A stretch of DNA of 64,000 nucleotides from contig NZ_LMEV01000013.1 of NCBI RefSeq assembly GCF_001426505.1, positions 278,047 through 342,046 on the forward strand, written 5' to 3'. The notes below the pieces were generated by a model, which saw only the letters and a program-made list of their open reading frames with translations, had not been told where the DNA came from and did not search any database. Below are positions 26,006-35,038 of this stretch, piece after piece. Source of the stretch: Variovorax sp. Root473 (GTDB lineage Bacteria > Pseudomonadota > Gammaproteobacteria > Burkholderiales > Burkholderiaceae_C). The translations under genes and the position numbers were made by a program. The number at the start of each line of letters is the position of its first letter. Position 1 is the first letter of the stretch.

Positions 26006-27256
26006 TCAGCGCCGCTCGACCACCATCGGCGCGATGCGCAGGCTGTCGCGCAGCTGCGTGACGGCGTCGCCCGCCGCGTTGCGCGACGGGAATGGGCCGG
26101 CTTGCAGGCGGTGCGTGCCGGCTTCGCTGAACACGCGCAGCTGCGAGGCCAGCGTGGGCAGGCCGCGCGCGGCCTGGTTTCTCAAGCTCTCGGCGCCGTC
26201 GCGTTCGCGGAACGCGCCGAGCTGCACCCAGAAACCGGCGGCAACGGAAGATGGTGCCGAAGGCGTCGATGACGTGGCAGGTGCGGCGAGCGGGGCCAGC
26301 GGCGCAAGGTCGGTCACCACCATCGCTTCGCGCGGGCCGGCCGGCGCCTCGGGCGCCGACGGTGCAGCGGCCATCATCGGTGTCTGCGGTGTCTGCGGTG
26401 TCACGGGCATCGTCGCCACGGGTGTGGCCGGCGCCGCAGCAGCCGTCATCGCGACCGGCGCGACCCAAGCCGATGGCACAGCCACCGGTGCCGCTGCCAC
26501 CCGGATGGGCGCGGGGGCCGGCGCTGGTGCAGGTGCGGGTGCCGCGGCATAGGCCGTGCCCGCGTCGCGGCGCCAGGCGCCGGTGCGGATGTCTTCGTTG
26601 GTGATGCGCTCGATTTCCACGGGCGCCACGCCGCGCAGCAGGTCGAGCTTCAGCGCCGCCGTGTAGCTCAGGTCGATCACGCGGCCGTCCACGAAGGGGC
26701 CGCGGTCGTTCACCCGCACAATCACCTCGCGCCCGTTGGCCGGGTTGCGCACCCGCACGTAGCTGGGCAGCGGCAGCGTCTTGTGCGCGGCCGTCATGGC
26801 GTACATGTCGTAGGGCTCGCCGCTGGCGGTCGAGGCCGCATGGAACTTGCGGCCGTACCACGACGCGATGCCCGATTCGCTGAACGGCCGGTCGTCGGTG
26901 ATCGGCTGGTAGCTGCGGCCCAGCACCGTGTAGGGCTTGCTGGTGCCGCCGCTGCTGCGGATGGGCTCGATGCGGGGCTCGGCGTCGGGCACGCGGTCGA
27001 GGTCGGCCGGGATGTTGCTGCCGGGGCCGTCACGCCCGCCGGCCACGCCGCCGCCGCTGCTTCGGGGTCCGCTGGCGCAGCCCGCGAGAAGTACGACGAA
27101 GGCGACCGCACACGCTGCGGCTACTCGTTGTCGATGGGGCCTGTGCCAGAAACACCGCGGAACCGGCTCTGCCGGGCCGCTGGTGTTGCCCCCGGTGAGG
27201 GGGTTGGCGAAGCGACACGCAGTGCGCGCAGCCTGGGGGTGAGCCAATTCAGCCAA
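26006..27256 (-). CDS. rlpA: RlpA-type septal lytic transglycosylase lipoprotein with SPOR domain
   Basis: A lipoprotein with the lipobox LLAGC, then a double-psi beta-barrel domain (IASWYGRKFHAASTASGEPYDMYAMTAAH, RVNDRGPFVDGRVIDLSY), a Pro/Ala-rich linker of about 100 residues and a C-terminal SPOR domain (FWVQLGAFRERDGAESLRNQA). RlpA cuts denuded glycan strands and is drawn to the septum by SPOR. The start is odd: reading back from the lipobox there is no ATG, GTG or CTG in frame until two TTG codons at 27256 and 27247. Everything between is encoded by the roughly 95-bp repeat described separately. With TTG 27256 (GGAAGG upstream, inside the glnE end) about 58 residues precede the lipid cysteine. 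The stop converges on the CMD gene 3 bp away. Confidence 0.85.
   Translation of the reverse strand: MAELAHPQAARTACRFANPLTGGNTSGPAEPVPRCFWHRPHRQRVAAACAVAFVVLLAGCASGPRSSGGGVAGGRDGPGSNIPADLDRVPDAEPRIEPIRSSGGTSKPYTVLGRSYQPITDDRPFSESGIASWYGRKFHAASTASGEPYDMYAMTAAHKTLPLPSYVRVRNPANGREVIVRVNDRGPFVDGRVIDLSYTAALKLDLLRGVAPVEIERITNEDIRTGAWRRDAGTAYAAAPAPAPAPAPAPIRVAAAPVAVPSAWVAPVAMTAAAAPATPVATMPVTPQTPQTPMMAAAPSAPEAPAGPREAMVVTDLAPLAPLAAPATSSTPSAPSSVAAGFWVQLGAFRERDGAESLRNQAARGLPTLASQLRVFSEAGTHRLQAGPFPSRNAAGDAVTQLRDSLRIAPMVVERR
27150..27249 (-). repeat. 3'-end-associated repeat, copy A (glnE/rlpA)
   Basis: About 100 bp. On the minus strand it begins at the glnE stop codon with AATTGGCTC, runs through CCCCCAGGCT and ends with a hairpin AACACC-GCGG-CCGGC-AGA-GCCGG-CCGC-GGTGTT (mismatch bases omitted). 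Near-identical copies lie at 53759-53855 and 58747-58845. Confidence 0.88.
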
Positions 27257-30044
27257 AGACCGCCTTCCACAAGGCGAGCATGGCGTCGCGCTCGGCGCTC
27301 AGGGCGGGCGGCGTGACCTGCGTCGGCTCTTCGTTCAGGCGTGCGCGGTGCTGCACGCGGCGCAGCTCGCGGTAGGCCTTGGCGGCGTCGCGGCCCACGC
27401 CTTCGGGCAGCAGCCCGGCCTTCTCGGCGCGCAGCAGCAGCGCGATGTTGCCCAGGTTGGGAATCAGCTCGGGGTGCGCACCCGAGGCCGACAGCACCAG
27501 GAACTGCACCGCGAACTCGGCATCGACCATGCCGCCGGGGCTGTGCTTCACGTCGAAGCGGTCGGCCTTCACGGGGCGGGCGCCACGCAGCTTGTTGCGC
27601 ATGCCGATGATCTCGGCCTTCAGCGACTCACGGTCGCGCGGGGCGACCATCACGGCCTCGCGCACCTGGTCGAAACGCGCGCCCAGCTCGGCGCCGTGGT
27701 CGGCGCTGCCGAGCACGAAGCGCGCACGCGTCATGGCCTGGTGCTCCCAGGTCCATGCGGTGTTGCTGCCGCGACCGAGCTGGTACTTTTCGTAGGCCTC
27801 GAAGCTGGTGGTGAGCAGGCCCGAATTGCCGTTGGGCCGCAGCGCGGTGTCGATCTCGAACAGGTCGCCCTCGCGTGTTTTCACCGTGAGCCAGTTGATG
27901 AGCTTGCGCACGTAGGCCGCATAGACCTCGCCGGCGCGCTCGTCGTCATCGTCGTAGACGAACACGATGTCCAGGTCGCTGCCGTACCCCAGCTCTTTGC
28001 CGCCCAGCTTGCCGTAGCCGATGATCGCGAACTGCGCCACCTCGCGGTGCCGGTTGCGCACATGCGGCCAGCACCAGCGCGCGGTCACGCGCAGCGTGGT
28101 GTCGGCCAGCGCGCTGAGGTCGTCGGCCACCTGTTCGACGGTGATGCGGCCGTCCACGTCGCGCGCCAGCGTGCGGAACACCTCGGCGTGGTGGGCGTGG
28201 CGCAGCAGGTTCAGCAGGCGCTCTTCGTCGGCCTCGCCCGTGCGCGTGAGCGAGCTGTGACGCGCTTCGAGCTCGCGCTCGAATTCCTCGGCGATGAAGC
28301 GGCCCGAGAGCATCTCGTCGCTTGCCAGTTCGTCGATCACGCCGGGGTGCTGCATGAGATAGCGTGCCGGCCATTTCGCGGCGCCCAGCAGGCGCAGCAG
28401 GCGCTCCTGCACGGCGGGGCGTTCGACCAGCAGCGCCAGGTAGCTCTCGCGGCGCATCAGCGGCTCGATCCAGTCGGCCCAGCGCATGGCGGCATCGACG
28501 TGGCGCGGCGTCTGTCCCGCGCCGTCGCCGTCGGGCTCCTTGAGCCACTGGCCGGTGCGTTGCACCAGCTGGCGCAGGCGGCCGCGGGTTTCTTCGCGCA
28601 GGGCCAGCACGCGCGGCGTTTCGCACCAGTCGCGGATGCGCTCGGCAAACACCGGCGGCAGGTCGTCGAGCAGATCGACCAGGTCGGCGGGTGCGGCGGA
28701 TTTCTTGCCGTTGCACTTGCCGTTGCAGGGCTTCTCGCCGCCCAGCAGCTTGTCGAATTCCTGAGCCACGAACTCGCGGTGCGTGTCGAGCTGTTCCAAG
28801 AAGGGGCAGCAGTCGGCATAGCCCATCGACTGCGCGATCCAGCGCAGGTCGTCGTCGTTGACCGGCAGCACATGGGTCTGCTGATCGTCCAGGTACTGGA
28901 TGCGGTGCTCCACGCGGCGCAGGAATTCGTAGGCCGCGGCGAGCGTGTCGGCCGTGTCCTGCGGCATGAGGTTGGCGCGCGCCAGCCGCTGCAGCGCGTC
29001 GAGCGTGGGCCGCGTGCGCAGCTCGGGGAACTGGCCGCCGCGCACCACCTGCAGCAGCTGCACGGTGAATTCGATTTCGCGGATGCCGCCGCGCGAAAGC
29101 TTCACGTCGTTGGCGCGCTCGGGGCGTCCGGCGCTGCGGCGCGCCGACTGCTCGCGGATCTGGCGATGCAGGATGCGCAGCGAATCGAACACGCTGTAGT
29201 CGAGGTAGCGGCGGAACACGAAGGGCAGCACCACGGTGCGCAGCGCCTGGGCCTGGCCCTCCTGCACCACGGCGCGTGGCGCGACCACGCGGCTCTTCAT
29301 CCAGGCAAAGCGCTCCCATTCGCGGCCCTGCACCTGGAAATATTCTTCGAGCGCATCCAGCGAGACCACGCTGGGCCCCGAGTTGCCGTTGGGCCGCAGC
29401 GCCAGGTCGACGCGGAACACGAAGCCGTGCTCGGTCACGTCGCCCACCAGCGCGTAGATGCGCTTCACGGCCCGCGCAAAGTACTCCTGGTTCGACAGCT
29501 TGCCGCGCCCGTCGGCATCGCCAGCCGTGTCGCCGTCGACGTCGTACAGGTAGATGAGATCGATGTCGCTGGACACATTGAGTTCGCGCGCGCCGAGCTT
29601 GCCCATGCCGATCACCCACAGCTGCGAGCGCTGGCCCTCGGGGCCGAGCGGCGCGCCGTGCTGGGCGTCGAGTTCATGGCAGGCATCCTGGCAGGCGATG
29701 TCGAGCGCGAGTTCGGCCAGCTCGGTGACGGCCGTGGTCACCACCGCGAGCGGCGCCTGCTGATCGCAATCGAGTGTGACCAGACGTTCCATGACGAGCT
29801 GGCGCACGATGCGCAAGGCATCGCCGACGGCCACCCCGCGCGTGCGCAGGGCGTCGTAGGCGACGGTCATCGATTCGCGCCGGGGCTCGCCGGGCGGCAG
29901 CAATTCAAGCTCGGCCGCATAGCGGCGACGCAGTCGCTGGACGAATCGGGAACTGGAAGAAAACGCGGAAGGCGTCGGAATGGATGGCAACTGATTCACA
30001 CTGGTGTGGGTTGGCGCGGAACCCGGCTCTAGGCTGGCGGTCAT
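27249..30044 (-). CDS. glnE: Bifunctional glutamine synthetase adenylyltransferase/adenylyl-removing enzyme
   Basis: A protein of about 931 residues. GlnE attaches AMP to glutamine synthetase when nitrogen is plentiful and removes it when nitrogen is short, steered by PII. Two nucleotidyltransferase domains are visible, each with the GlnE motif: VIGMGKLGARELNVSSDIDL in the N-terminal (removing) half and IGYGKLGGKELGYGSDLDIV in the C-terminal (adenylylating) half, each followed by DLALRPNGNSG or DTALRPNGNSG. A Cys/Lys-rich insertion (KPCNGKCNGKKSAAP) sits between the halves. ATG 30044 was chosen because upstream in-frame codons lie in the divergent yhdP gene. The two starts are only 25 bp apart. 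Confidence 0.96.
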   Translation of the reverse strand: MTASLEPGSAPTHTSVNQLPSIPTPSAFSSSSRFVQRLRRRYAAELELLPPGEPRRESMTVAYDALRTRGVAVGDALRIVRQLVMERLVTLDCDQQAPLAVVTTAVTELAELALDIACQDACHELDAQHGAPLGPEGQRSQLWVIGMGKLGARELNVSSDIDLIYLYDVDGDTAGDADGRGKLSNQEYFARAVKRIYALVGDVTEHGFVFRVDLALRPNGNSGPSVVSLDALEEYFQVQGREWERFAWMKSRVVAPRAVVQEGQAQALRTVVLPFVFRRYLDYSVFDSLRILHRQIREQSARRSAGRPERANDVKLSRGGIREIEFTVQLLQVVRGGQFPELRTRPTLDALQRLARANLMPQDTADTLAAAYEFLRRVEHRIQYLDDQQTHVLPVNDDDLRWIAQSMGYADCCPFLEQLDTHREFVAQEFDKLLGGEKPCNGKCNGKKSAAPADLVDLLDDLPPVFAERIRDWCETPRVLALREETRGRLRQLVQRTGQWLKEPDGDGAGQTPRHVDAAMRWADWIEPLMRRESYLALLVERPAVQERLLRLLGAAKWPARYLMQHPGVIDELASDEMLSGRFIAEEFERELEARHSSLTRTGEADEERLLNLLRHAHHAEVFRTLARDVDGRITVEQVADDLSALADTTLRVTARWCWPHVRNRHREVAQFAIIGYGKLGGKELGYGSDLDIVFVYDDDDERAGEVYAAYVRKLINWLTVKTREGDLFEIDTALRPNGNSGLLTTSFEAYEKYQLGRGSNTAWTWEHQAMTRARFVLGSADHGAELGARFDQVREAVMVAPRDRESLKAEIIGMRNKLRGARPVKADRFDVKHSPGGMVDAEFAVQFLVLSASGAHPELIPNLGNIALLLRAEKAGLLPEGVGRDAAKAYRELRRVQHRARLNEEPTQVTPPALSAERDAMLALWKAVFG

Positions 30045-30069
30045 AATTCCCGACACAGCGCGATCCTCA

Positions 30070-33000
30070 ATGAACGACACGGCGTCTTCCCCTTCACGTC
30101 TGCTCCAAATCACCGCTGTGACAGCGCGCTGGCTATTGGGTCTGCTCTTCGCTGCGTGGCTTCTGCTGGCGCTGTCAGTCGTGGTCCTGCACGCGTGGAT
30201 TGTGCCGCGAATCGGCGATTTTCGCGGTGCACTCGAGGCGCAGGCTAGCAAGGCCATCGGTGTCCCGGTGCGTATCGGCGCCATCACCGCCCGTTCCGAA
30301 GGGCTATTTCCGGCCTTCGAATTGCGCGACGTGGTGCTGCAGGACGCAGACCAGCGCGAGGCCCTTCGCCTCGTGCGGGTGGTGGCGAGCGTGTCGCCGC
30401 GATCACTGTGGCGCCTGAATTTCGAGCAGCTCTACATCGAGGGCCCGCAGCTCGACGTACGCCGCGACACTCAGGGAAAACTCCATGTGGCGGGATTGCA
30501 CATGGAGACCGACACCACCGGAGAGACCCGCGCCGCCGACTGGTTTTTTGGGCAGCGCGAGTTCGTCATCGAAGGCGGCACCGTGCGCTGGACCGACGAG
30601 CAGCGCCGCGCCGAACCGCTGTTGCTGACCGACGTGCGCTTCGTGTCCCGCAATGGCTCGCGTCGCCACGGCCTGCGGCTGGACGCCACGCCGCCGGCCG
30701 GCTGGGGCGAGCGCTTCACGCTGCGCGGCCAGTTTCGCCAGCCGCTGCTGTCGATCCGCCGCGGCCACTGGCAGACCTGGAACGGCCAGCTCTATGCCGA
30801 CCTGCCCCACATCGATGTCACCCGGCTGGGGCAGTACGTCTCGCTCGACGCGCGCATCCGCGAAGGCAACGGCGCGCTGCGCCTGTGGGCCGACGTGGAC
30901 GACGGGCGCATCGTTGGCGGCGCGGCCGACCTCGGGCTGGACCGCGTCGACGCCTCGCTCGGCAAGGGGCTCCAGCCGCTGGTGCTGCGCGCCGTCACCG
31001 GCCGCCTGGCGGGGCACCTGAACGCCGACACCTTCGAGTTCTCGACCACCGCACTGCAGTTCGACACCGCCGATGGCATGCGCTGGCCCGGCGGCAATCT
31101 GTGGCTGCAGCACACGCCGGCCAAGGGCCGCACGCCCGAGCAGGGCGCGCTGAAGGCCGACCGGCTCGACTTGGCCGCGCTGGCGCTCATCGCCGACCGG
31201 CTGCCGCTGGGCGAGGCCACGCACCGCGTGCTGGGCGCCTATGCGCCGCGCGGCCTCGTCGAACGCATCGACATGAACTGGCAGGGCGCACCCGACGCGA
31301 TCGCGCGCTACCAGGCCAAGGGCCGGGTCAGTGGCCTGCGCGTGGCGTCGCAGCCGGCGCCGGCCGTGCAGAGTACGCCGGCGCCGGCGGGCACCCCTGC
31401 TGCGCCGCCGCGCGTGCACCCCGGCACGCCCGGCCTCAGCGGCGCCACGCTCGACTTCGACGCCAGCCACACCGGTGGTACCGCCACGCTGGCCATGGCC
31501 AAGGGCACGCTCGAATTCCCCGGCGTGTTCGAAGACCCGGTGATTCCCATCGACCGGCTCTCGACCCAGCTGCAGTGGAAGCTCGACAACGGCGCCATGC
31601 AGGTGCAGATGTCGAAGCTGCGCTTTGCCAACACCGACGCCGAAGGCGAGGCCGAGGCCAACTGGCGCACGAGCGAGCCCACCACCTCGAACAGCCGCGC
31701 GCAGTACCCCGGCGTGCTCGACCTGCAGGGCAAGCTCACGCGCGCCGACGGCACCCGCGTGTTCCGCTATCTGCCGCTCGACATTCCGCAGCACACGCGC
31801 GACTACGTGCGCGAGTCGGTCGTCAAGGGCACGGCCAGCACGGTCGATTTCCGCGTGCGCGGCGACCTGCACGACATGCCCTTCATGGACCCGAAGCAGG
31901 GCGAGTTCCGCATCGCGGCCAAGGTGTCGGACGTGCACTACGCCTACGTGCCGCCGTCGCTCGCGGCCGCCACCGCGGCGCCGCCATCGCGCACCGGCCC
32001 GCCCGCCGCGCCGCCGCCCGTGTGGCCGGCGCTCACCGGCGTGTCGGGCGAGCTGGTGTTCGAGCGCGCGGGCATGCTGGTGCGCAACGCGCGCGGACGC
32101 ATCGCGGGCGCGCCCGGTGTCGAGGTCACGAAGGCCGAGGCGCAGATCGCCGACATGTCGCACCACGCTGCGCTGCTGCGCGTCGATGCGCAGGCCAGGG
32201 GGCCGCTGGGCGAGGTGCTGCGCGCCGGCGCGCCGCTGGCCGGCGAGGCCGGGCCCTTCCTGCAGCGCGCGCGCGCCACCGGCTCGGCCGACTACAAGCT
32301 GCACCTCGACCTCCCGCTGGACAACGTCAACAACACGAAGGTGCAAGCGACCGTGGCGCTGGCCGACAACGAGCTGCAGGTGGTGCCCGAGGCGCCGCCG
32401 TTCACGCAGGCGCGCGGCACGCTCAGCTTCACCGACACCGGCTTCTCGCTGGCCGGCGTGCAGGCCCGGCTGCTGGGCGGCGACGTGCGGGTCGAAGGCA
32501 AGGGGCGCTTCAGCGGACCTCAGCGCGAACTGGCGCTGAAGGCGCAGGGCACGGTCAGCGCCGAGGGCCTGCGCGGCGCGCGCGAGGTCGACTGGCTCGC
32601 GCGCCTGGCCAGGCAGGCCACCGGCAGCACGCCGTACGCCGCCACCTTCTCGATGCGCGACGACACGCCCGAGTTCTCGCTCACCAGCAGCCTGCAGGGG
32701 CTGGCGCTGCAGTTGCCTACGCCGCTCGTGAAGAGCGCCGAAGAACAGATGCCATTGCGCATCGAAAAGAAGGTGCTCACGCGCGACGCCCGCCACGGCG
32801 CCACGCAGGATCAGCTCTCGCTCGAACTCGGCCGCATCGGCTCGATGCAGTACGTGCGCGAGCTCTCGACCACGGGCGAGGCGCGCGTGCTGCGCGGCGG
32901 CATCGGCATCGGGCTGGCGCCCGGCGAGACGGCGCTGCCGCCCGACCGCGGCGTGTTCGCCAACGTCAACGTCGCCAAGCTCGACATGGGCGCCTGGCAG

Positions 33001-34221
33001 ACGCTGGTGGGTGCCAGCGCCGCGGCCGCCGCCGGCGGGGAACGCGCCGGCGATCCCGACCTGGCCTACCTGCCCACGCGCATCGCGGTGCGTGCGCAGC
33101 AACTTGGCATTGCCGGCCGCACCCTGCACAACGTGGTGCTCGGCGGCACGCGCGAAGGCGCGCTGTGGCGCGCCAACGTCGACGCCAGTGAACTGAGCGG
33201 CTACGCCGAGTACAGCCACAGCCAGGACGGCCGGCTCTACGCGCGGCTCGCGCGCCTGAAGATCGCGCCGACCGAGGCCACGCAGGTCGAGACCCTGCTC
33301 GACGAGCAACCCGGCACCTTGCCGGCGCTGGACATCGTGGTCGACGACTTCGAATTGCTTGGCAAGCGCCTGGGGCGCGCCGAGATCGACGCCGTCAATC
33401 GCGGCGGGCGCGAATGGCTGCTCAACAAGCTCGTCTTCACCGTGCCCGAGGCCACCTTCACCGCCAAGGGCACCTGGGCCGCGCCGGCGGGCGGCGGCGC
33501 AAGCGCCGGCCAGCGCCGCACCACGGCCATGAATTTCAAACTCGACATCGCCGACGCCGGCGACCTGCTCACGCGCTTCGGCATGCCGGGCGTGCTGCGG
33601 CGCGGCAAGGGCCGGCTCGAAGGCGAGGTCAACTGGCGCGGCTCGCCGTTCTCGCTCGACTACCCGAGCCTGGGCGGCCAGTTGCAGGTCGACGTGGAAC
33701 AGGGCCAGTTCCTCAAGGCCGACCCGGGCCTGGCCAAGCTGCTGGGCGTGCTGAGCCTGCAGGCGCTGCCGCGCCGGCTCACGCTCGATTTCCGCGACGT
33801 GTTCAGCCAGGGCTTCGCCTTCGACTTCATCCGCGGCGACGCCAAGATCAACAAGGGCATCGCGAGCACCAACAACCTGCAGATGAAGGGCGTCAACGCC
33901 GCCGCGCTCATGGACGGCTCGGCCGACATCGTGCGCGAGACGCAGAACCTGCGCGTGGTGGTGGTGCCCGAGATCAACGCCGGCACCGCGGCGCTGGTGG
34001 CCACGGCCATCAACCCGGCCATCGGCCTGGGCACCTTCCTCGCGCAGTGGGTGCTGAGCAAGCCGCTCGCGGCCGCCGCCACGCAGGAGTTCCACGTCGA
34101 AGGCACCTGGGCCGATCCGAAGATCGCCAAGGTGGCGCGCTCGCTGCAGCTGCCCGGCCTGCCGGGCGTGTCGGGCGCACCCGCGGCCGGCGAAGGCAGG
34201 AAAACGGAGACCACGCAATGA
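30070..34221 (+). CDS. yhdP: YhdP family AsmA-like protein (TIGR02099)
   Basis: A 1383-residue protein. One transmembrane helix at about residues 18-42 anchors it in the inner membrane, and a very long periplasmic beta-rich region follows with a DUF3971/AsmA-like C-terminal part (SLDYPSLGGQLQVDVEQGQFLKADPG, LGTFLAQWVLSKPLAAAATQEFHVEGTW). YhdP belongs with TamB and YdbH, which bridge the inner and outer membrane and move phospholipids outward. Low-complexity Ala/Pro stretches near 450 and 640 look like linkers. The start ATG 30070 was preferred over the in-frame GTG-rich leader since that overlaps glnE. The stop overlaps the next start by 4 nt, so the amidase is coupled to it. Confidence 0.92.
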   Translation: MNDTASSPSRLLQITAVTARWLLGLLFAAWLLLALSVVVLHAWIVPRIGDFRGALEAQASKAIGVPVRIGAITARSEGLFPAFELRDVVLQDADQREALRLVRVVASVSPRSLWRLNFEQLYIEGPQLDVRRDTQGKLHVAGLHMETDTTGETRAADWFFGQREFVIEGGTVRWTDEQRRAEPLLLTDVRFVSRNGSRRHGLRLDATPPAGWGERFTLRGQFRQPLLSIRRGHWQTWNGQLYADLPHIDVTRLGQYVSLDARIREGNGALRLWADVDDGRIVGGAADLGLDRVDASLGKGLQPLVLRAVTGRLAGHLNADTFEFSTTALQFDTADGMRWPGGNLWLQHTPAKGRTPEQGALKADRLDLAALALIADRLPLGEATHRVLGAYAPRGLVERIDMNWQGAPDAIARYQAKGRVSGLRVASQPAPAVQSTPAPAGTPAAPPRVHPGTPGLSGATLDFDASHTGGTATLAMAKGTLEFPGVFEDPVIPIDRLSTQLQWKLDNGAMQVQMSKLRFANTDAEGEAEANWRTSEPTTSNSRAQYPGVLDLQGKLTRADGTRVFRYLPLDIPQHTRDYVRESVVKGTASTVDFRVRGDLHDMPFMDPKQGEFRIAAKVSDVHYAYVPPSLAAATAAPPSRTGPPAAPPPVWPALTGVSGELVFERAGMLVRNARGRIAGAPGVEVTKAEAQIADMSHHAALLRVDAQARGPLGEVLRAGAPLAGEAGPFLQRARATGSADYKLHLDLPLDNVNNTKVQATVALADNELQVVPEAPPFTQARGTLSFTDTGFSLAGVQARLLGGDVRVEGKGRFSGPQRELALKAQGTVSAEGLRGAREVDWLARLARQATGSTPYAATFSMRDDTPEFSLTSSLQGLALQLPTPLVKSAEEQMPLRIEKKVLTRDARHGATQDQLSLELGRIGSMQYVRELSTTGEARVLRGGIGIGLAPGETALPPDRGVFANVNVAKLDMGAWQTLVGASAAAAAGGERAGDPDLAYLPTRIAVRAQQLGIAGRTLHNVVLGGTREGALWRANVDASELSGYAEYSHSQDGRLYARLARLKIAPTEATQVETLLDEQPGTLPALDIVVDDFELLGKRLGRAEIDAVNRGGREWLLNKLVFTVPEATFTAKGTWAAPAGGGASAGQRRTTAMNFKLDIADAGDLLTRFGMPGVLRRGKGRLEGEVNWRGSPFSLDYPSLGGQLQVDVEQGQFLKADPGLAKLLGVLSLQALPRRLTLDFRDVFSQGFAFDFIRGDAKINKGIASTNNLQMKGVNAAALMDGSADIVRETQNLRVVVVPEINAGTAALVATAINPAIGLGTFLAQWVLSKPLAAAATQEFHVEGTWADPKIAKVARSLQLPGLPGVSGAPAAGEGRKTETTQ

Positions 34222-35036
34222 AAGTCGCAGCCATCCAGATGGTGTCCGCCATCACCCGCGAAGCCAATCTCGTGCGCGCCCATGCGCTGCTCGGGCAGGC
34301 GGCGCGCGACGGCGCCGAGCTCGCGGTGCTGCCCGAGTATTTCTGCATGATGGGCGCGCGCGACACCGACAAGCTCGGCCTGCGCGAGACCGCCGGCGCC
34401 GGCACGGTGCAGGGCTTCCTGGCCGACGCGGCGCGCGAGTTCGGCCTGTGGATCGTCGGCGGCACGTTGCCCATCGAGAGCGACGACGCCGATCACGTCT
34501 TCAACAGCTCGCTGGCCTTCTCGCCCGACGGCCAATGCGTGGCGCGCTACGACAAGATCCACCTGTTCTTCTTCGACAACGGCACCGAGCGCTACGACGA
34601 GCGCCGCGTCATCGCGCCGGGCGCGCAGCCCGTCGTGTTCGACCTGCCCTCGCGCGACGGCCACACCTGGCGCGTCGGCATGAGCGTCTGCTACGACCTG
34701 CGCTTTCCCGAGCTGTACCGCGCGCTGGCGGGGCAGGGCGCCGATTTGTTGCTGGTGCCCAGCGCTTTCACGCGCACGACCGGCGCGGCGCACTGGGAGG
34801 TGCTGCTGCGCGCACGGGCCATCGAGAACCTGGCCTGGGTGGTCGCGCCCGCGCAGGGCGGCACGCACGAGAACGGCCGCCAGACCTGGGGCCAGTCGCT
34901 GGTCATCGACCCCTGGGGCACGGTGGTGGCGCAGCAGGCCGCCGAAGAGGGCGTGGTGCTGTTCGACCTCGACGCCCGGCAGGTCGAGCGCACGCGTGCC
35001 CAGCTGCCCGCGCTGTCGCACCGCGTGCTCGCCTGA
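34218..35036 (+). CDS. Nit-type carbon-nitrogen hydrolase (deaminated glutathione amidase-like)
   Basis: A 272-residue nitrilase-superfamily enzyme with the full catalytic set: Glu40 (LPEYF), Lys113 (YDKIHLFFFD) and Cys158 (SVCYDLRFPELYR). The YDKIHLF and CYDLRFPE motifs are those of the Nit1/YbeM branch, which removes the amide from deaminated glutathione, a repair of side reactions of transaminases. Other omega-amidase activity is possible. In Burkholderiales this gene commonly follows yhdP, as here with a 4-nt overlap, although the two functions have no obvious link. Confidence 0.9.
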   Translation: MKVAAIQMVSAITREANLVRAHALLGQAARDGAELAVLPEYFCMMGARDTDKLGLRETAGAGTVQGFLADAAREFGLWIVGGTLPIESDDADHVFNSSLAFSPDGQCVARYDKIHLFFFDNGTERYDERRVIAPGAQPVVFDLPSRDGHTWRVGMSVCYDLRFPELYRALAGQGADLLLVPSAFTRTTGAAHWEVLLRARAIENLAWVVAPAQGGTHENGRQTWGQSLVIDPWGTVVAQQAAEEGVVLFDLDARQVERTRAQLPALSHRVLA

Positions 35037-35038
35037 CG

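Noticed and set aside
30403..34218. A 1271-codon open frame antisense to yhdP and other very long antisense frames (antisense to the E1 gene, phoX, purB and the TonB receptor)
   Set aside because: They arise from GC-rich third codon positions of the real genes, are rich in Arg/Ala/His/Gln, have no recognisable domains and lack ribosome binding sites.
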